Position numbers and translations under genes: made by a program. Positions 43,543 to 53,625 of a stretch of 64,000 nucleotides of DNA are shown here, piece after piece. Numbering within the stretch: the stretch's first letter is position 1; each line of letters opens with the position of its first letter. Source of the stretch: Iodobacter sp. BJB302 (GTDB lineage Bacteria > Pseudomonadota > Gammaproteobacteria > Burkholderiales > Chitinibacteraceae); NCBI RefSeq assembly GCF_002735645.1, contig NZ_PDZG01000013.1, positions 1 to 64,000 of the forward strand, written 5' to 3'. Below the pieces are notes generated by a model. That model did not search any database and was not told where the DNA came from. It worked only from the letters and a program-made list of their open reading frames with translations.

Positions 43543-44865
43543 TTAATGCAGCTTAATTCTTGGTTTGCTCACACGATCAATGTATTCGCCCCATGTGGCC
43601 AGCCAGGTTTTAAACCAGCCATTCACCGCCACCTGATGCTTTTTATAGAGCGACCAGTACATCATTTTGGCAAACTGGCCCTCGATAAATACGCTGCCCC
43701 TGGCGATGCCGCCCATTAAGCTGCCCACGGTGCTGTATTCCCCAAGGGAAACCAGCGAGCCGTAATCCTGATACTTAAACTCTGGCAGGGGCTTACCCGC
43801 CAAATAAAGCGGAATGGTTTTCGCCAGTAACATCGCCTGCTGATGCGCGGATTGCGCGCGCGGCGGCACCGTGGCGCCTGCATCGCCAAGCGGGCAGGCT
43901 GCACAATCACCCAGTGCAAAAATACTTGGATCACGCGAAGTTTGTAATGTGCGGCTGACTACCAGTTGATTCAGACGATTGCTCTCCAGCCCGGCGATCT
44001 CTTTCAGGAAATCTGCCGCTTTAATCCCCGCAGCCCAAACCACCAGATCGCTAGGGATAAATTTGCCTGAGGCCATTTGTACCCCGGCAGCAGACACATC
44101 CACCACCCGCTCGTTGGCGTGAATTTCCACCGCCATTTTACGCAGCTCAAGTGCCACGGCATCTGATAAGCGCTCTGGCAGGGCCGACAATAATCTTGGC
44201 GCGGCGTCCACAATCACAATTTTTAAATCGCGCTCAGGGTGAATATTGGCAAAGCCAAAGCTGCTCATAATGCGCGTCGCCATATGCAGCTCGGCCGACA
44301 GCTCTACGCCTGTGGCACCGCCACCAATAATAGTGACGGTAAAACGCCCTTCACCAGCCTGTTTACGTCTTGCCTGCGCGCGTAAGCAGCTATTAATAAA
44401 GCGTTTATTGAAGCGCTCTGCGGCCTCCGGGGTATCGAGCATAATGGCGTGGTTTGCCACACCCGGTGTGCCAAAATCATTGGTCTGGCTGCCCAGCGCC
44501 ATGACCAGCGCATCGTAAGCAATGGTTTGCTCAGGCACCAGCTCGCTGCCGTCTTCCTCATCCAGCGTTGGGGCCAGCACCACTTGCTTTGTTTCTCTGT
44601 CCAGCCCTGTCATGCGGCCAAGGCGAAAATCAAAATGATGCCAGCGGGCCAGCGCGATATATTCCAGCTCGTCAGCATGGCTGTCTAAAGTGCCTGCTGC
44701 CACCTGATGTAAAAGGGGCTTCCAGATATGAGTGCGTGCCGCATCGATCAGAGTGATATGCGCTTTGCCCTTGCGGCCCAGCTTTTCACCTAATTTAACC
44801 GCCAGCTCTAAACCACCAGCACCTCCCCCTACAATGACGATGCGTTGCAATGCAGTCATAGCCAT
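43543..44865 (-). CDS. ndh: Type II NADH:quinone oxidoreductase (NDH-2)
   Basis: Encodes 440 residues. Two Rossmann motifs: IVGGGAGGLELAVKLG at residue 10 (FAD) and TIIGGGATGVELSAELH at about 180 (NADH). ALGDCAAC near residue 310 is the FAD-ribityl motif; the C-terminal amphipathic region (FAKMMYWSLYKKHQVAVNGW) attaches the enzyme to the inner membrane. It passes electrons from NADH to quinone without pumping protons. Single gene. Confidence 0.93.
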   Translation of the reverse strand: MAMTALQRIVIVGGGAGGLELAVKLGEKLGRKGKAHITLIDAARTHIWKPLLHQVAAGTLDSHADELEYIALARWHHFDFRLGRMTGLDRETKQVVLAPTLDEEDGSELVPEQTIAYDALVMALGSQTNDFGTPGVANHAIMLDTPEAAERFNKRFINSCLRAQARRKQAGEGRFTVTIIGGGATGVELSAELHMATRIMSSFGFANIHPERDLKIVIVDAAPRLLSALPERLSDAVALELRKMAVEIHANERVVDVSAAGVQMASGKFIPSDLVVWAAGIKAADFLKEIAGLESNRLNQLVVSRTLQTSRDPSIFALGDCAACPLGDAGATVPPRAQSAHQQAMLLAKTIPLYLAGKPLPEFKYQDYGSLVSLGEYSTVGSLMGGIARGSVFIEGQFAKMMYWSLYKKHQVAVNGWFKTWLATWGEYIDRVSKPRIKLH

Positions 44866-45386
44866 CCTCCCGTTGATTAACTGCCCTTATTATGCGTGAA
44901 GCTGTCATGAAAAGGGCATGTAAAACAACCATTTAAAGAGGCTTGATTACATGGGTGGAATACGCTACTTACAAGCGCCAACTAACCCTCGCGCCCTGCC
45001 CCCATGTGCGCTAAGCAAAGTCAAAACCACGAAGTCCCCTGCGCTGCGGACAATCGAGTCGGCGGCGAGCAGGATTGGCTCGTTCCTCGCTCCCAAGCGA
45101 TCCCCCGCCCCGCTTCTTCCTCGCTCCGGCGTGTTTCAATGGGACGATAAAAAGCCCTATGTAAAGAGCGTGGTTGTTATGTATTTCGCTGTTCGCTAAT
45201 AAAAAAACAATTTGGTTAGCACATAGCCCCCACCCCCTCTCCACTAAAGAGAGGGAAGCTAAAAATAGATACCTATAAAAAAACTGATTATTCTCTTGGT
45301 TTTCTCCGTGTCCTCTGTGCACTCTGTTGTTCAAGATTTGGATTTTGTTCAAATAATTGAAACCTAAGCCACCAAATAATTGAAAC
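44866..45386. other. Intergenic region built of repeat-like sequence
   Basis: No gene is supported. On the minus strand, spurious frames read HRGHGENQENN and SLVERGWG, sequences common in dispersed intergenic repeats. At 45351-45396 a 23-base unit AAATAATTGAAACCTAAGCC-ACC occurs twice in tandem, the second copy running into the selD stop codon. Confidence 0.5.
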
Positions 45387-46424
45387 CTAAGCCACCAACA
45401 CCCTCGCCTCGCCCTCAGCAAGCTGCCCGATCACCGCAGCCTGTGCAAAGCCTTGTGCATTAAATAGCGCCATCACTTCATCCACGGTTTCAGCAGAGCA
45501 GGCCACGAGCAGGCCGCCGGAGGTTTGTGCGTCGGCCATGATGCGCTGCTGCCAATCCGGCACTTGCTCGGCAAAATCCACATGCAGCCCAAAGCTTGCT
45601 AAATTACGCTCGATCGCGCCGGGGCCTATGCCTTGCTGAGCAAAACCAACAGCGGCAGAGAGTAGTGGCAAATCATTGGCCACCACATTGGCAGTCAGTT
45701 TAGCGCCACGGCAAACTTCTAAAAGATGGCCAAGCAGGCCAAAGCCTGTTACATCGGTCAGCGCGTGCACGCCCGCCAATTTAGCCAAATCACTGCCGAC
45801 TTTATTGAGCTGCGTGGTGGTATCAATCAGCTGCTTATAGCCGGCCTCATCCAGCAGGCCTTTTTTCATGGCCGTGCCTAAGATACCGATGCCTAGCGGC
45901 TTGCCTAAGATCAGCACATCGCCCGCTTTGGCATCGCTATTTTTTTTAAGCTGCTTAGGATGCACCAAGCCCATCGCCACGAGGCCATAGATCGGCTCGG
46001 GAGCATCGATCGAATGCCCGCCCGCAATCGGAATACCCGCATCGCTACATACCGCCACGCCACCGGCCAAGATTTGCTGGATATCTTCGATCGGCAGCAA
46101 ATTGACGGGCATGCCGACAATCGCCAAAGCCATAATCGGCGTGCCGCCCATGGCGTAAATATCAGAAATCGCATTGGTGGCGGCGATACGGCCAAAGTCA
46201 AAAGCATCATCCACAATCGGCATAAAGAAATCGGTGGTGGCGACCAAGGCCTGCTCATCGTTGAGCCAGTAAACGGCGGCATCATCCGAGGTTTCAGTGC
46301 CCACTAAAAGCTTGGGGAACATGGCCGCTGCGGGTAGCTTAGACAGCATTTCTGATAAAACGGCCGGGGCGATTTTGCAGCCGCAGCCACCACCATGCGA
46401 TAAAGACGTTAACTTTGTGCTCAT
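45387..46424 (-). CDS. selD: Selenide, water dikinase SelD
   Basis: Encodes 345 residues. N-terminal HGGGCGCKIAP contains the catalytic Cys and Lys; the protein uses Cys, not selenocysteine. DDAAVYWLNDEQALVATTDF and AISDIYAMGGTPIMAL bind ATP and magnesium; TDVTGFGLLGHLLE is conserved. It makes selenophosphate from selenide and ATP. Divergent from mnmH, which consumes the product. The stop lies in a tandem repeat unit. Confidence 0.96.
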   Translation of the reverse strand: MSTKLTSLSHGGGCGCKIAPAVLSEMLSKLPAAAMFPKLLVGTETSDDAAVYWLNDEQALVATTDFFMPIVDDAFDFGRIAATNAISDIYAMGGTPIMALAIVGMPVNLLPIEDIQQILAGGVAVCSDAGIPIAGGHSIDAPEPIYGLVAMGLVHPKQLKKNSDAKAGDVLILGKPLGIGILGTAMKKGLLDEAGYKQLIDTTTQLNKVGSDLAKLAGVHALTDVTGFGLLGHLLEVCRGAKLTANVVANDLPLLSAAVGFAQQGIGPGAIERNLASFGLHVDFAEQVPDWQQRIMADAQTSGGLLVACSAETVDEVMALFNAQGFAQAAVIGQLAEGEARVLVA

Positions 46425-46575
46425 TACATACTCCTGAACAAATATTTATGGCCTACCTTATCAGCCTGCCCTTACTTTGACGAGCGCGGGATAAATGCAG
46501 TAAGCGCGGATTTATCCACGGCGCTGGCACGGGCGTGGGACAATTCAACTAATCGCGAGCCTAAAGTGAAATAAC

Positions 46576-47619
46576 GTGAAAAATTTATTGGTAAGCTTGG
46601 CTGACCTGCCCGCCTTTGAAGAAATAATCGATGTACGCACCCCGCTTGAATTTGCGGATGATCATATCCCCGGTGCAATCAATGCCCCTGTGCTCAGCAA
46701 TGAAGAGCGCGTGATTGTTGGCACTCTTTATAAACAAGACCCCTTTGCCGCCACAAAGCTGGGCGCGGGCCTCGTTGCCAAAAATATTGGCGTTCACCTT
46801 GCAAGCACTTTTAAAGACAAACCACAAAACTGGAGGCCGCTGATTTACTGCTGGCGTGGCGGCAAGCGCTCCGGATCGATGGCCACCTGGCTTAACCTTA
46901 TTGGCTGGAAAGCCCGGCAATTAGAGGGTGGCTATAAAGCTTATCGCTGCCAGGTATTGCAGCTTTTAGAAACACTGCCTGCGGCTTCACGCTTTATTGT
47001 ACTGGCGGGGCACACTGGCTGCGGCAAAACCCGTTTGCTGCATGCGCTGGCCCAAAACGGCGCACAAACGCTGGATCTGGAGGGCCTTGCCAGGCACCGA
47101 GGATCTGTCCTTGGCAGCTTTCCTGCGACCAGCCAGCCCTCGCAAAAAAGCTTCGACAGCCAGCTGATCCGCCAGCTTGCTCGGTTTGACCCTGCCCGGC
47201 CGGTATTTGTGGAGGCCGAAAGTAAACGCGTAGGCCAAATCCAGCTGCCCGCCAGCCTGATGCTAGCCATTCGTGCCGCCGATTGCATCCTGGTGCAAGC
47301 CCGCTTTGAAGACCGGATCCGTTTTTTATGCGATGACTACGCCAGCCTGTTTGATTACCCGGCCAACTTTAAAACTAGGCTGTCCCGGCTGGTTGAAACG
47401 CATGGCAAAGTGGTGCTGGCACACTGGAACGAGCTGATCGATGAGGGCAAAAAAGCAGAGCTGTTTGCTGAGCTGATCAGCAAACACTACGACCCAGCCT
47501 ACAAACGCAGCAGCCAGAGTAATTACCTCAAGCTAAGCGATGCAAGGCCGCTGCTGATTGACCCATCGGGTGATTTAAATGAGTGTACAAGGCAATTGAT
47601 TATGGATTTAGCAGCGTAA
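46576..47619 (+). CDS. mnmH: tRNA 2-selenouridine synthase MnmH (SelU/YbbB)
   Basis: GTG start; 347 residues. The N-terminal rhodanese domain contains EIIDVRTPLEFADDHIPGAI and the catalytic YCWRGGKRSGSMA. A P-loop domain follows, VLAGHTGCGKTRLLHAL. It converts 2-thiouridine to 2-selenouridine at the wobble position of Lys, Glu and Gln tRNAs, using selenophosphate. It is divergent from selD, 151 bases apart, a shared regulatory region. Confidence 0.95.
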   Translation: MKNLLVSLADLPAFEEIIDVRTPLEFADDHIPGAINAPVLSNEERVIVGTLYKQDPFAATKLGAGLVAKNIGVHLASTFKDKPQNWRPLIYCWRGGKRSGSMATWLNLIGWKARQLEGGYKAYRCQVLQLLETLPAASRFIVLAGHTGCGKTRLLHALAQNGAQTLDLEGLARHRGSVLGSFPATSQPSQKSFDSQLIRQLARFDPARPVFVEAESKRVGQIQLPASLMLAIRAADCILVQARFEDRIRFLCDDYASLFDYPANFKTRLSRLVETHGKVVLAHWNELIDEGKKAELFAELISKHYDPAYKRSSQSNYLKLSDARPLLIDPSGDLNECTRQLIMDLAA

Positions 47620-47623
47620 AACG

Positions 47624-47653
47624 AAAGGGGAAGCCAGAGGCCTCCCCTTTTTG
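47624..47653. terminator. Terminator after mnmH
   Basis: Stem AAAGGGGA.. / ..TCCCCTTT around GCC/GGC, T-run. Convergent with the chemoreceptor gene. Confidence 0.8.
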
Positions 47654-47673
47654 CATCCCAAAATACTCAATAT

Positions 47674-49311
47674 CTATAACTTAAACCGCTGTACCGACTG
47701 ATGCAGATGAGTCGATAAGTTTTGTAAATCTTGTGCAGAGCGGGCGCTAAGCTGAGTTTCCTGTGCTTCAGCCTCTGCCCTTTGGGCAATCTGCTCCACC
47801 GCTTTAGCGATTTCTGTGGTGGCCATGCTCTGCTCACGAATCGCACTGCTGATGCTGTCTACCACGCTGCGCACCTGCTCTGCTCCAAGCCGTATTTCTT
47901 CAATTGCGGTGCCTGCTTCATTGGCCAGCTGCACACTGGCGTTGGCCTGCTGCACGCCATTTTCCATTTGCACAATGGCTTCGCGGGTGCCGGTTTGAAT
48001 CTGCCCGACCATGGCGGCAATCTCAACGGTTGACTGGCTGGTGCGCTCGGCCAGCTTGCGTACTTCATCGGCCACCACAGCAAAACCACGGCCCTGCTCG
48101 CCCGCCCTTGCCGCCTCAATGGCCGCATTCAGCGCCAGCAGGTTTGTCTGATCGGCAATGTCTTTAATCGTGCCCACAATCGAGGTGATCTTGTCAGACT
48201 GGCGGCCTAATTCTTCGATACTAACTGCCGAGCCTTTCACCAGCTCAGCAATTTTATGCACCTCGGATGTTGCCCGATGAATCACCACCGCCCCGCGCCC
48301 GGACATCTCTCTGGCGTTTTCAGCCAAGCCACGGGCATCACTTGTGTTGGCGGTAACATGATCAATCGACACCGACATTTCTTCCACTGCCGCAGCAATC
48401 GAGGATGCCGATCCGCTTTGCTCATTCGAGCGCCGTGCCACTTCGGCTGCACTCTGGCTCAGGCCGCTGGCTGCCGCGCTCATTTGCCCGGCACCGCTGA
48501 TCACCTCAGCAATCATGGTGCGTAAGGTTTGCTGCATATCCCGCAAACTGGCCATCAGGCTGTCTTTATCCTCCGCTTTACAGGCCACAAGCTGATCTAA
48601 ATGGCCATTGGCCACACTTCTGGCCAGCGCCACCGCAGCATGCGGCTCGCCGCCAAGCAGCTTAAATAATGAGCGCCCCAGCATCAGTAAGGCCGTCGCC
48701 ACAAAGCCCATCAACAACAGACCCAGTGGCAAAATCACCCATAATTCGCCGTGAAACGTAGCATCGATATCATCAATATACACGCCGGTGCCTATCACCC
48801 AGCCCCAAGGGGTAAAACCCTGCACATAGGAAATTTTATCCACCGGCTCGGTACTGCCTGGCTTACTCCACTGATAGCTAACAAACCCAGCGCCAGTACT
48901 TTTAACCACCTGCACCATTTCCAGAAACAGCGCTTTGCCATTCGGATCTTTCAGCTGCGATAAATCCTTACCATCCAGCTCTGGCTTCATGGGGTGCATC
49001 AGCATTTTGGGGCTAAGATCATTCACCCAGAAATACTCTTTTTTATCGTAACGAATCGCTCTTAAAGCCTGTAATGCCGCCGCTTGAGCTGCGGGCTGAT
49101 CCATTTTTCCATCGCGGCTCTGCTGCTCAAAATGCGCCACGATTGTTTGCGCTGCCTCGGCCAAATTTCTCACTTTATCTTTACGGCTGCTCAGCATTTC
49201 ATCTTTAAAATGTGACAACAACAAACCGCCCAACAAAATAAAAGCCAGCAAAGTAATCCCTGCCACCCACACCAGCCTGGTGCGTAAAGTCATGCCAGCT
49301 TGCCCCATCAT
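47674..49311 (-). CDS. Methyl-accepting chemotaxis protein with single Cache domain
   Basis: Encodes 545 residues: TM1 ([20 protein letters not shown]), periplasmic sCache_2 domain with [20 protein letters not shown]2 ([20 protein letters not shown]), HAMP, and a methyl-accepting domain with the hairpin tip [20 protein letters not shown]. The C-terminus lacks the CheR-binding pentapeptide. It senses a small ligand (organic acid-like in related sensors) and signals to CheA. Single gene; the GGGGG-ATG site at 49311 supports this start. Confidence 0.93.
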   Translation of the reverse strand: MMGQAGMTLRTRLVWVAGITLLAFILLGGLLLSHFKDEMLSSRKDKVRNLAEAAQTIVAHFEQQSRDGKMDQPAAQAAALQALRAIRYDKKEYFWVNDLSPKMLMHPMKPELDGKDLSQLKDPNGKALFLEMVQVVKSTGAGFVSYQWSKPGSTEPVDKISYVQGFTPWGWVIGTGVYIDDIDATFHGELWVILPLGLLLMGFVATALLMLGRSLFKLLGGEPHAAVALARSVANGHLDQLVACKAEDKDSLMASLRDMQQTLRTMIAEVISGAGQMSAAASGLSQSAAEVARRSNEQSGSASSIAAAVEEMSVSIDHVTANTSDARGLAENAREMSGRGAVVIHRATSEVHKIAELVKGSAVSIEELGRQSDKITSIVGTIKDIADQTNLLALNAAIEAARAGEQGRGFAVVADEVRKLAERTSQSTVEIAAMVGQIQTGTREAIVQMENGVQQANASVQLANEAGTAIEEIRLGAEQVRSVVDSISSAIREQSMATTEIAKAVEQIAQRAEAEAQETQLSARSAQDLQNLSTHLHQSVQRFKL

Positions 49312-49476
49312 TACATCCCCCCGTGTTTATTATTAATTACTTATTCACTGGATTATGCCGATGTAAGGATTGAAAGAGTCAGTCTTTCTATAATTTGTTG
49401 TAAATCTACGACTAAGAGAAAGCACGTACGGCAGGAGCAGCCACAAATCTTCATAGATAATCTTGACGACCGTATT

Positions 49477-49884
49477 TTAGAAAAAACGGCCCTCTGCACT
49501 GCGAAGCTGCTGAACCAGAGGAATAATCTGCTTCCAATAATTGGAAATAAAATAATTCCAATAAGGCTTCTGCAGCCAAATTCTTAAACGAAACCACGGT
49601 GATTCGCGGCGAGCCGCAAACAGGCTGCAGCGTGCAAATAAGCAATCAGGATCAAACCCAGCCCACTCCCCAGTAATGCTGGCCAGATTAGCTGAAACGG
49701 CTGGAGCAACCTCATAGTCATGAATAGCACGTACCTCTTCCATAGAATATGGCGAAGAAGCAATAACCCTTGCAATGTATTCAAACTGAAAATCTTGCAA
49801 CTCTGTGTCCAGCCAAAAATCTGACAGCGCTTCCCACACGGGTGCACGTATAAGTAAATCTTCCGAAGAAAGCCCTGCCCCCAT
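49477..49884 (-). CDS. DUF7079 family protein
   Basis: Encodes 135 residues. SSEDLLIRAPVWEALSDFWL followed by DTELQDFQFEYIARVIASSP matches small cytosolic proteins whose members also have the later motif GEWAGFD. Other frames over the same bases lack this pattern. Function unknown; these proteins often sit beside polymorphic toxins as possible immunity proteins, but no toxin gene is seen here. Confidence 0.7.
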   Translation of the reverse strand: MGAGLSSEDLLIRAPVWEALSDFWLDTELQDFQFEYIARVIASSPYSMEEVRAIHDYEVAPAVSANLASITGEWAGFDPDCLFARCSLFAARRESPWFRLRIWLQKPYWNYFISNYWKQIIPLVQQLRSAEGRFF

Positions 49885-49976
49885 CTTTTCGTCACCAATA
49901 AATAAATAATTAATTAATAAGTAAACGATCTTTAGAAGATGACCTAACCCTTATCCACACAAGCCGCTATTCCACC

Positions 49977-50771
49977 TCAAGCCTGTAAGCCCCCATCCAC
50001 CACAAGGCTATGCCCCACAACATAAGATGCTGCAGCGGAGCTGAGCCAGAGAATGGCATTGGCAATTTCATCCGCCTGGGCAAGCCTGCCTATTGGAATC
50101 GCCTGGGCCAGCTGCGCCTGATGTTCAAGTAACTGATCCTCTGTCAGATGTGCTGTTCTGCGCGTGCGGCGTGGTGTTTCAGTTGCGCCCGGGCAAACGG
50201 CGTTAATCCGCACGCCCCGCCCGATATATTCTTTTGCAGTGGAGCGGGTCAGCCCGATCACCGCGTGCTTGGCGGCGCTATACATGGCCGCAGTCGGTGC
50301 GCCGGATAAGCCATTCACCGATGACACATTCACGATCGTGCCGCCACCTGACGGCAGCATCGCTTCAATCTGATATTTCATGCAATTAAACACACCTAAG
50401 ACATCGGTCGATACCGCACTGTTTGCCATCTCAAAGCTCATTTCATGCGTGGCGGCAGGCATAAAATCGCATGCGGCGCTATTAACCGCCGCATTCAGCT
50501 GACCAAAATGCTCCACAGTAAAACGCACCAGTGCTTCAACTGATAATGGATCACTCACATCACAGCCATAAAACACAGCCTGCCCCATGGCGCGAAGCGC
50601 TGACTCTGCCGCTGCCCCTTGCTCACTGTTTCGCGCGGCCACCACCACCTTAGCGCCATTTTTCAAAAAAGCTTTTGCTGCAGCTAAACCTATACCGGTT
50701 GTTCCACCCGTAATAAGCACCACTTTGCCGTGAAGACTTTGCATGGGATCACACAATGACATTGAGATCAT
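49977..50771 (-). CDS. SDR-family oxidoreductase
   Basis: Encodes 264 residues. Cofactor motif TGGTTGIG, NAAVNSAA (NNAG variant), catalytic Ser in NVSSVNG, YSAAK (Tyr and Lys) and PGATETPRR. Classic SDR of the 3-oxoacyl/alcohol dehydrogenase type; NAD or NADP preference and substrate unknown. The basic Arg/Asn pattern after strand 2 (VVVAARNSEQG) suggests NADP. The start could be at any of three Met within the first ten residues. Confidence 0.88.
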   Translation of the reverse strand: MISMSLCDPMQSLHGKVVLITGGTTGIGLAAAKAFLKNGAKVVVAARNSEQGAAAESALRAMGQAVFYGCDVSDPLSVEALVRFTVEHFGQLNAAVNSAACDFMPAATHEMSFEMANSAVSTDVLGVFNCMKYQIEAMLPSGGGTIVNVSSVNGLSGAPTAAMYSAAKHAVIGLTRSTAKEYIGRGVRINAVCPGATETPRRTRRTAHLTEDQLLEHQAQLAQAIPIGRLAQADEIANAILWLSSAAASYVVGHSLVVDGGLQA

Positions 50772-50944
50772 CAGATTATATAAGCGATAGCCAGGTTACA
50801 CAGGATACAGATGAGCATATTTACCAAATTGCTCAGCCCTTAATACTATATGCAGCTTATTTAAGTACAGAAAAAACAGCTGACTAATAAATATCGCCAT
50901 ACAGCCCCTTAATATGCAATGATCATCACACCCGAAGGTAATAA

Positions 50945-52123
50945 ATGATGCGCAATAAAACAATACATTTAATAAAAACAATGGCACTACTGGGATGCAT
51001 TAACCCATTAAGCCATGCAGCAGAAGACACAGATCAGGCCTATATTCAAAAAACAGTCAGCACGGCAATCGCCCCCATCCAAAAAGAATTCAATATCCCC
51101 GGAATAGCGGTTGCAGTGAGTATTGATGGCAAGAATTACTTTTATAATTATGGCGTAGCATCAAAAGAGGGAAAACAAGCAGTTAGCAAGGATACATTGT
51201 TTGAAATTGGCTCGATTAGTAAAACCTTTACCTCCACACTGGCCTCATACGCCCAAATCAATGGCCAGCTTTCTTTTAGTGATAGCGTCAGCCAGCATTT
51301 ACCTGATTTACGCGGCAGTGCCTTTGATAAGGTCAGCCTGCTTAATCTGGCCACACACACTGCCGGTGGCTTGCCACTGCAAGTGCCTGATGAGATTAAA
51401 AACAATGATCAGTTGATGGCCTATTATAAAAACTGGCAGCCTGAATATGCTGCAGGCACATATCGCGTTTATTCCAATCCCAGCATTGGCCTACTCGGCG
51501 TAATTACCGCTAAAAGCATGAATACTTCTTTTGAAGATGCGATTGAAAAGAAGTTATTCCCTGAGCTGGGAATGACAAATAGCTATATCAATGTGCCCGC
51601 AGCACAAATGAAAAATTACGCCCAGGGCTATAATAAAAAAGACGCACCAGTCCGGGTTAACCCAGGTGTTTTAGCATCCGAAGCCTATGGCATAAAATCC
51701 AGCCCGGCAGATATGATTCAATTTGTGAATGCCAATATGCAAATTGGCAAAATAAACCATAAAGTACAACAAGCGCTGATCAATACTCACAGCGGCTATT
51801 TTAAATCCGGAGCACTAACCCAAGACTTAATCTGGGAGCAATACGCTTATCCGGAAAAATTAAGTACTCTATTAGAGGGCAATAAAGATGCTATGGCCTA
51901 TCAGGCTAATGCGGCCAATAAAATCAACCCGCCTTTAGCCCCACAAACTAATGCATGGATCAATAAAACCGGCTCCACCAATGGCTTTGCTGCCTACGCG
52001 GCATTTATTCCCGCCAGGAAAATAGGCATTGTGATCCTGGCTAATAAAAACTACCCAATTCCATCACGGGTGACGGCGGCTTATCAAATACTCGGACAAT
52101 TGGATCAAAATCCAAATCAATAA
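50945..52123 (+). CDS. ampC: Class C beta-lactamase (AmpC type)
   Basis: Encodes 392 residues: signal peptide to about residue 25, then the three active-site motifs in order, SISK (nucleophile Ser), YSNPS (Tyr of YxN) and KTGSTNG. Length and motif spacing match AmpC enzymes. It should hydrolyse cephalosporins in the periplasm. No ampR regulator is adjacent, so expression is probably constitutive or controlled elsewhere. Confidence 0.93.
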   Translation: MMRNKTIHLIKTMALLGCINPLSHAAEDTDQAYIQKTVSTAIAPIQKEFNIPGIAVAVSIDGKNYFYNYGVASKEGKQAVSKDTLFEIGSISKTFTSTLASYAQINGQLSFSDSVSQHLPDLRGSAFDKVSLLNLATHTAGGLPLQVPDEIKNNDQLMAYYKNWQPEYAAGTYRVYSNPSIGLLGVITAKSMNTSFEDAIEKKLFPELGMTNSYINVPAAQMKNYAQGYNKKDAPVRVNPGVLASEAYGIKSSPADMIQFVNANMQIGKINHKVQQALINTHSGYFKSGALTQDLIWEQYAYPEKLSTLLEGNKDAMAYQANAANKINPPLAPQTNAWINKTGSTNGFAAYAAFIPARKIGIVILANKNYPIPSRVTAAYQILGQLDQNPNQ

Positions 52124-52175
52124 ACACCGGGCCAATTGCTGTCAGCGATACAGGCAGGATATTTTTCAAAAATGA

Positions 52176-52562
52176 TCATCCAGTATTTGCTGACAGCCAG
52201 GCCAATACCGCCACAGCCAAAAGTGCAATCCACCCAGGATGGCGCCCTTTTGTACCCACAAAAACAAGAAGAGCGCTCCCAAAATTAGCCGCCATCACTG
52301 CGCTTAAAATTAGTGAACTGGAAGCCGGGTATCCCATGGCAAGGCTGAGCAAAATACCTGAAAAAGCCCATCCAAATACGGATGCCAGATGCCAAGTGGC
52401 CCAGAGAATTCTGATATGCCGCTTGCGCAGCGGCGGCGCCCCCTCTGAGGGAACAAACCCACCATGCCGAACATGGCGAAAAATCAGCATCTCGCCCATC
52501 AAAGAATGAATCACGCCAGTAGCCGCAGCAACGACAGCAGCAAGCAAAAGTGAGGTCTGCAT
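52176..52562 (-). CDS. Four-helix membrane protein of unknown function
   Basis: Encodes 128 residues with four hydrophobic segments, the first LLLAAVVAAATGVIHSLMGE with a His in the helix and WATWHLASVFGWAFSGIL as the third. His residues in helices suggest possible metal or haem contact. No family recognised. Confidence 0.72.
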   Translation of the reverse strand: MQTSLLLAAVVAAATGVIHSLMGEMLIFRHVRHGGFVPSEGAPPLRKRHIRILWATWHLASVFGWAFSGILLSLAMGYPASSSLILSAVMAANFGSALLVFVGTKGRHPGWIALLAVAVLAWLSANTG

Positions 52563-52797
52563 ATCATCCTTATTAAGCGTCAGAGCTTAATCGCCGTTAA
52601 ACCAAATCCGTGTCAGCCACGCCAAGCATCAACTCATGCTCAACAAGTATGCAAAAAAATGGAATCTTGGAACACGGAGTCAAGATGAGCCCTAGCAATA
52701 GCTTACCCACTCTGAATTAGCATTTCATTGCGTAATAAATCTTTGAGACATATACGCAATAAATGCAAAAGTCTGAGCACATCGCTAACCCAAAGCC

Positions 52798-53562
52798 CTA
52801 AGCCTGCCATCCCTTTGCAATAGCAAAGCTGTCTTCAAACATCTCATAGCTTTGAATTTCGCCATCCAGCACCACAAAGCGCATCACAAATGCGCCCTGA
52901 TAAGCATGGCCATTCTTGTATTGCCATGCAAAATGCCCGCGGGCCAGGGCTTCGTTTTCACCGTCATACCAGCGATCAATCACAAATTGTGTGGCTTGCC
53001 CGGCTGCTGCGATCTGCTTCAGGCATTGCTCAACTTCGGCGCGCCCCTCCCAATGCCCGGCCCATGGCACAATTTGGCGGTCACCCGGAATATGCCAGGT
53101 TATGGCCTCACTTAAATAATCTAAAGGCGGCTGACCAGCAATAAAGCTTGCGACAAACGCTTTGGCAACGGCCAGAGGAGCCAGTGGACGGCTTGGTGCG
53201 TGGTATTGGGCAAAGATTTCTTTTGCTGCAAACACGGCATTGAGCGCCGCAGGAAAGCCCGCATACACCGCAGTCTGGATCAGCACCTCGATAATTTCTT
53301 CGCGGCTTAGCCCCACATTTAAGGCGGCTTCTAAATGTACTTTTAGCTGCGGCGCTGCATTGCCCATGGCGGACAACATGGCCACCGTTGCCAGCTCTCT
53401 TTGCGCTAAAGTCAGGCCGGGGCGGGAATAGATTTCACCAAAGGCAAATTCGATAATATATCGGCCCAGATCGGGCGCAATATCACGCAAGCTATTAACC
53501 ACCCGCTCGCCTGCCTGATCGTCTACTTCTTTGAGTTTTTTCCAACCAGATAACTGCTGCAT
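52798..53562 (-). CDS. CMD-domain protein fused to a SnoaL/NTF2-like domain
   Basis: ATG 53562 has a GGGAGAA site; ATG 53589 adds nine residues. Residues 1-120 are a carboxymuconolactone decarboxylase-type domain (LTLAQRELATVAMLSAMGNA, VLIQTAVYAGFPAALNAVFA) without the AhpD CxxC. Residues 130-254 are SnoaL-like (YLSEAITWHIPGDRQIVPWA, then WEGRAEVEQCLKQIA). Both halves are usually separate proteins. It follows a MerR gene by 63 bases on the same strand, which likely controls it. Confidence 0.85.
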   Translation of the reverse strand: MQQLSGWKKLKEVDDQAGERVVNSLRDIAPDLGRYIIEFAFGEIYSRPGLTLAQRELATVAMLSAMGNAAPQLKVHLEAALNVGLSREEIIEVLIQTAVYAGFPAALNAVFAAKEIFAQYHAPSRPLAPLAVAKAFVASFIAGQPPLDYLSEAITWHIPGDRQIVPWAGHWEGRAEVEQCLKQIAAAGQATQFVIDRWYDGENEALARGHFAWQYKNGHAYQGAFVMRFVVLDGEIQSYEMFEDSFAIAKGWQA

Positions 53563-53625
53563 GCCATTCTCCCTGAGTGAAGAGCGCATTCAGCAACACA
53601 CCGGCACGGCCGGTAAATACAGTTG

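Noticed and set aside
45011-45421. 136-codon frame on the minus strand upstream of the ndh gene region
   Set aside because: It reads HRGHGENQENN and SLVERGWG, typical of translated intergenic repeats, and overlaps the selD end.
49584-49898. 104-codon frame overlapping the DUF7079 gene
   Set aside because: The other frame (49477-49884) has the family pattern; this one is Leu-rich without a motif.
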